Shown: piece by piece, positions 60,568 through 64,000 of the stretch | Numbering within the stretch: position 1 is the first letter of the stretch | How the letters are laid out: each line of letters opens with the position of its first letter | Assembly (NCBI RefSeq): GCF_000196515.1 | Contig: NC_014248.1 | Location: 1,163,501 to 1,227,500 of the forward strand | Source: 'Nostoc azollae' 0708 | GTDB lineage: Bacteria; Cyanobacteriota; Cyanobacteriia; Cyanobacteriales; Nostocaceae | Direction of reading: 5' to 3' | Length of the DNA stretch: 64,000 bases | Program-made: the position numbers and the translations under genes | Notes under the pieces: generated by a model | Seen by the model: the letters and a program-made list of their open reading frames with translations, nothing else | What the model was told of the DNA's origin: nothing | Database searches by the model: none

Positions 60568-61922
60568 ATGATGAAACTGCTTAAATTTGTCAATCATGTG
60601 GATCAACTTTTAGTTCCCCACAATTTCCGACGCAAATCGAAGAAAGTACAATATTACCTTAGTAGTTTACTGCTAGTGCTGTTTGTAGGTATCTTGGCTT
60701 TGGGTGGTTATCAAGCTATACATCCTCATAAAGTAACTCATATAACTCTGTGGCATGGTGTAAATCCACCACCAAATCCGGATATTTTACAAAAACTGGT
60801 AGACAAATTTAATCAAACTCACTCAAATATCCAGCTAGAATCACTGTATGTGGGGCAACAAGATCAAGAAATACCCAATTGACAGCACTGGTAGGAAATA
60901 CACTACCTGATTTATTGTGGTAGAATCCCACAATTCCAGGACAATTAGTCGAACTGGGGGCAATCATAGCTTGAGATGACAAGTTAGCTAAATCTCCAGT
61001 TAAAATATTAATCCAACTTTGTATACATCAATGGAATACAAAGGTAAAATTTGGTCAGTCCCATTTGCTACAAATAACGTTAATGTTTATTACCGCCCAA
61101 GTTTATTTAAAGCTGTAGGAATTACTCAGTTACCGCAGACGTGGGAAGACTTACGACAAGTTGCTAAAAAATTCACTCTTGATACTAATGGAAATGGGCA
61201 GATAAATCAATATGGAATACTGCTACCTGCGGGAAAGGGAGAACTTACAGTTTTTACCTGGTTGCTGTTTATGTGGAGTCGTGGCAGTAATATTAGTAAA
61301 GGGTGATTCTCAAAGTGCAGCAGATGTTGTTTTGGCAGATAATCAAGGAGCGATCACAGCTTTCCAACTTTGGCAAAATTTAATCAAAGATGGTTCTGCT
61401 ATATTATCCAGTTTAGAAAGGGGTTATGAGATAGAAAGCCTGCTTAATGGGAAGGTAGCCATGTAGGTAACAATCCTGTGGAGTTTAGCAGAATTGAAAC
61501 AGAGTGGTCTACATTTTGATGTTTTTCCCATTCCTGTTGCTCAAGAACCTGCTACCGTAATAGGTGGAGAGAATCTGTTTTTGTTCAAAACCAGTCCAGA
61601 ACTAGAAAAAGCCGACTTTAAATTTGCTGAGTATGCTTTGAGTGCACCTTTCCAAACAGAATTAGCTTTGGGAACATGTTATTTACCTGTAAATATCAAA
61701 TTGCTTCAAAGTCCTAAATATCAAGAATTCCTGAAAGAACAACCACAAATCAAGGTATTTTTACAACAGGCAAAACACGGGCGATCACGTCCCATCTTTC
61801 CTGGTTATACTCGCATTTCCGACCCTTTAGAAAGGGCAGTTGAAGTAGTATTTTTAGGTAAAAGTTCCCCAGATGAAGCCCTGAAAGCAGCCCAGCAACT
61901 CTTAGATTTAATCTTCAATTAA
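60568..61922 (+). pseudogene. Sugar ABC transporter substrate-binding protein (UgpB/MalE-like), decayed
   Basis: ATG 60568 starts MMKLLKFVNHVDQLLVPHNF, a membrane anchor (LSSLLLVLFVGILALGGYQA), then ITLWHGVNPPPNPDILQKLV and DKFNQTHSNIQLESLYVGQQ, typical for family-1 solute-binding proteins. A frameshift and stop come at about 60880. Later pieces are YKGKIWSVPFATNNVNVYYR then LPQTWEDLRQVAKKFTLDTN, GNGQINQYGILLPAGKG, ESLLNGKVAM-stop, and the complete C-terminal domain from 61494 to 61922 (FDVFPIPVAQEPATVIGGEN). At least four disruptions are present. Confidence 0.78.
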
Positions 61923-62143
61923 AAAGAAGTTACCAGTTAGTTGTCGGAAAAACTCTTTCCCAATCCCCAGCAATTCACTGAGCTTTTTGAAGTGTCCCGA
62001 CTCTCCAATCCTCTATATGCTACAGTTTGGAGCAAAAACTACTAAGCTGGTAAGATAGCACGTTCAAACTTTACCGGACATCCTGGAGCGCGATACAACT
62101 AATTCCGACTTTCTCACTGACTAACTTACGTTGTAACTACATT

Positions 62144-63601
62144 ATGTTTGATGCACTATCTGATCGTTTAGAATCTGCCTGGAAAAAACTGCGCGGACAA
62201 GATAAAATCTCTCAATCCAACATTCAAGATGCTTTGCGCGAGGTGCGTCGCGCCTTGTTAGAAGCAGATGTTAACCTCCAAGTAGTCAAAGATTTTATTT
62301 CTGAAGTCGAAACCAAAGCTCAGGGAGCCGAGGTAATCACTGGCGTGCGCCCTGATCAACAGTTTATCAAAATTGTTTACGATGAACTTGTGCAGGTGAT
62401 GGGGGAAGAAAATATTCCCCTAGCAGAAGTTGAGGGTAAAACTACCATCGTGTTAATGGCAGGTTTACAGGGTACTGGTAAAACCACTGCTACTGCCAAA
62501 TTAGCCTTACACTTACGGAAATTAAATCGTAGTTGCTTGTTAGTCGCCACAGACGTATATCGTCCCGCAGCTATTGAGCAGCTTTTGACACTGGGTAAGC
62601 AAATTGACGTACCTGTGTTTGAATTAGGCAGCGATGCTGATCCCGTAGAAATTGCCCGTCAAGGTGTGGAACACGCTAGAGCAGAAGGCATTAATACAGT
62701 TATTGTTGATACAGCTGGACGCTTACAAATTGACCAGGATATGATGGCGGAATTATCCCGCATTAAGTCAACTATAGAACCTGACGAAACTTTGCTAGTA
62801 GTGGACTCAATGACGGGTCAAGAAGCCGCAAATCTGACTCGTACGTTTCACGACCAAATAGGTATTACTGGGGCAATTCTCACTAAGTTAGACGGGGATA
62901 GCCGGGGTGGTGCGGCCCTGTCAGTAAGACAAATTTCTGGTGCGCCGATTAAGTTTGTTGGTGTGGGTGAAAAAGTCGAGGCGCTACAACCGTTTTATCC
63001 TGAACGGATGGCTTCGCGGATTTTGGGGATGGGTGACGTTCTCACCTTAGTAGAGAAAGCCCAAGAAGAAATTGACTTGGCAGATGCCGAGCAAATGCAG
63101 GAGAAAATCCTGTCAGCGAAGTTTGACTTTACAGACTTTCTCAAACAGTTACGCCTCATGAAAAATATGGGGTCTTTGGGTGGAATCATGAAGTTGATTC
63201 CGGGTATGGGCAAGCTTTCAGATGACCAGTTGAAGCAGGGGGAAACCCAGCTAAAACGCTGTGAAGCCATGATTAATTCCATGACCAAGCAAGAACGCCG
63301 CAACCCGGATTTATTGGCGAGTTCTCCCAGTCGGCGGCGACGCATTGCTTCTGGTGCTGGCTATAGAGAGTCAGATGTCAGCAAGTTAGTGGGAGATTTC
63401 CAAAAAATGCGCTCGCTCATGCAACAAATGGGTCAAGGTAAATTCCCCGGTATGCCAGGAATGTTTGGTGGAGGCGTTATGGGCAACCCCCTAGTGGCAG
63501 GAAATCGACCTGCACCCGGTTGGCGTGGTTATCCCGGTGGCGTACCACCAACCAAAAAGAAAAAGAAAGAGAAAAAGAAAAAGGGCTTTGGCACTCTTTA
63601 A
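62144..63601 (+). CDS. ffh: Signal recognition particle protein Ffh (SRP54)
   Basis: A 485-residue GTPase of normal length. N domain residues 1-90; G domain with G1 GLQGTGKTTATAKLA (107-121), ATDVYRPAAIEQL, the DTAGRLQ box, TKLDGDSRGGAALS and GVGEKVEALQPFYPERMASR. The Met-rich M domain follows (LRLMKNMGSLGGIMKLIPGM, MQQMGQGKFPGMPGMFGGGV) and ends in a Lys-rich tail. It binds signal sequences and SRP RNA at the ribosome. It lies upstream of rpsP, an order seen in many bacteria. Intact. Confidence 0.97.
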   Translation: MFDALSDRLESAWKKLRGQDKISQSNIQDALREVRRALLEADVNLQVVKDFISEVETKAQGAEVITGVRPDQQFIKIVYDELVQVMGEENIPLAEVEGKTTIVLMAGLQGTGKTTATAKLALHLRKLNRSCLLVATDVYRPAAIEQLLTLGKQIDVPVFELGSDADPVEIARQGVEHARAEGINTVIVDTAGRLQIDQDMMAELSRIKSTIEPDETLLVVDSMTGQEAANLTRTFHDQIGITGAILTKLDGDSRGGAALSVRQISGAPIKFVGVGEKVEALQPFYPERMASRILGMGDVLTLVEKAQEEIDLADAEQMQEKILSAKFDFTDFLKQLRLMKNMGSLGGIMKLIPGMGKLSDDQLKQGETQLKRCEAMINSMTKQERRNPDLLASSPSRRRRIASGAGYRESDVSKLVGDFQKMRSLMQQMGQGKFPGMPGMFGGGVMGNPLVAGNRPAPGWRGYPGGVPPTKKKKKEKKKKGFGTL

Positions 63602-63604
63602 AAA

Positions 63605-63716
63605 CAGGGAATAGGGAACAGGTGACAGCGCGGAGATAAGGAAGGGACTGCAATTCTCTTTCTTCTCCCTTTCTTGCCTTCTACCTGTCACCTGTTTCCT
63701 GCCACCTTTCCCCAAT
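63605..63716. repeat. Inverted repeat spacer between ffh and rpsP
   Basis: GGGAACAGGTGACAG (about 63609-63626) pairs with CTGTCACCTGTTTCC (about 63685-63700) around a pyrimidine-rich loop. It is an STRR-type element that can form a hairpin and may attenuate or separate the ffh and rpsP transcripts. Confidence 0.65.
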
Positions 63717-63846
63717 AATGCCTAGCAAGTGCTAAAATTGTCATTTTAGTATTGGAAGTTTTGAACAGAGGCCGTTTAGCCTAGTCACTTCTTCATGACA
63801 ACAGTCACAAAATCACAACTTACAAACAGGACAACGAGTTCTCAAC

Positions 63847-64000
63847 ATGATCAAACTGCGCTTAAAGCGATTTGGTAAAAAGCGGGAGGCAAGTTACCGC
63901 ATTATTGCTATTAACGACCTGTCTCGCCGTGATGGTCGTCCCCTAGAAGAACTAGGATTTTATAACCCCAGAACTGATGAAGTCCGATTGGATGTTCCCG
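63847..64000 (+). CDS. rpsP: 30S ribosomal protein S16, 3' end outside window
   Basis: Starts [20 protein letters not shown] and continues [20 protein letters not shown], the unmistakable N-terminus of S16; the window cuts it after about 51 codons. It is part of the 30S subunit, required for its assembly. Confidence 0.95.
   Translation, partial: MIKLRLKRFGKKREASYRIIAINDLSRRDGRPLEELGFYNPRTDEVRLDVP

Noticed and set aside
1-64000. tRNA, rRNA, tmRNA and CRISPR
   Set aside because: I looked for T-loop GTTCRANYC-type sequences with acceptor pairing and for regularly spaced identical repeats, and found none. A covariance-model search would be decisive.

Overview
The window looks like the chromosome of a filamentous, heterocyst-type cyanobacterium (Nostoc/Anabaena lineage). 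The grounds are: GCGATCGC (HIP1) octamers, heptamer STRR repeats (TGGGGAT/TGGTGAT types) between genes, the cyanobacterial fbp-tal-zwf-opcA order, an RRM-only RNA-binding protein, and an intein-bearing class II ribonucleotide reductase. About half of the window is decayed: genes with in-frame stops, frameshifts, internal deletions and IS insertions. That degree of erosion resembles the Azolla cyanobiont ('Nostoc azollae'); this placement is inference and no search was run.

Layout. 0-5.5 kb: C-terminal part of nrdJ with an intein, a small conserved protein, an RNA-binding protein with an unusual leader, then a decayed iron/siderophore block (MFS exporter remnant and two tandem FecB-like binding-protein pseudogenes). 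6-11.6 kb: intact fbp-tal-zwf-opcA, the oxidative pentose phosphate operon that supplies reductant in the dark and in heterocysts. 12-15.4 kb: an MDR oxidoreductase, a decayed pentapeptide-type protein, an IS1634 scrap and intact ilvN. 16-19 kb: a broken tubulin/FtsZ-like gene followed by a dead IS66 transposase. 19-23.3 kb: an apparently intact subtilase and two pentapeptide-repeat proteins. 23.6-26 kb: a truncated SelD-type flavoprotein, a DUF429 scrap and a thiolase/ketoreductase deletion fusion.

26-48.7 kb is a graveyard of carbohydrate genes (glycosyltransferase-Glf fusion, GH1-RfbD fusion, GH43, GH2, GalT, GalK, a GDSL esterase) cut by IS630 (two types), IS1634, IS5 and IS701 elements. 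It also holds a 458-bp tandem duplication and several in-frame deletion fusions of neighbouring genes. Read together, it is a lost galactose/oligosaccharide and surface-polysaccharide locus.

49.6-64 kb is mostly housekeeping and largely intact: cysE, a secreted protein, a DUF3352 protein, a rhodanese, hrcA, a UbiH-type hydroxylase, yebC, ffh and the start of rpsP. Interspersed are a dead membrane protein, a toxin remnant, an IS5 copy and a dead sugar-binding protein. I saw no tRNA or rRNA gene and no CRISPR array. The most informative signals are the mechanisms of decay: a bifunctional gene split by a TA-flanked IS with the frame preserved, in-frame deletion fusions, a GATC expansion inside a HIP1 site, and a shared A9-type frameshift site in two IS630 copies.
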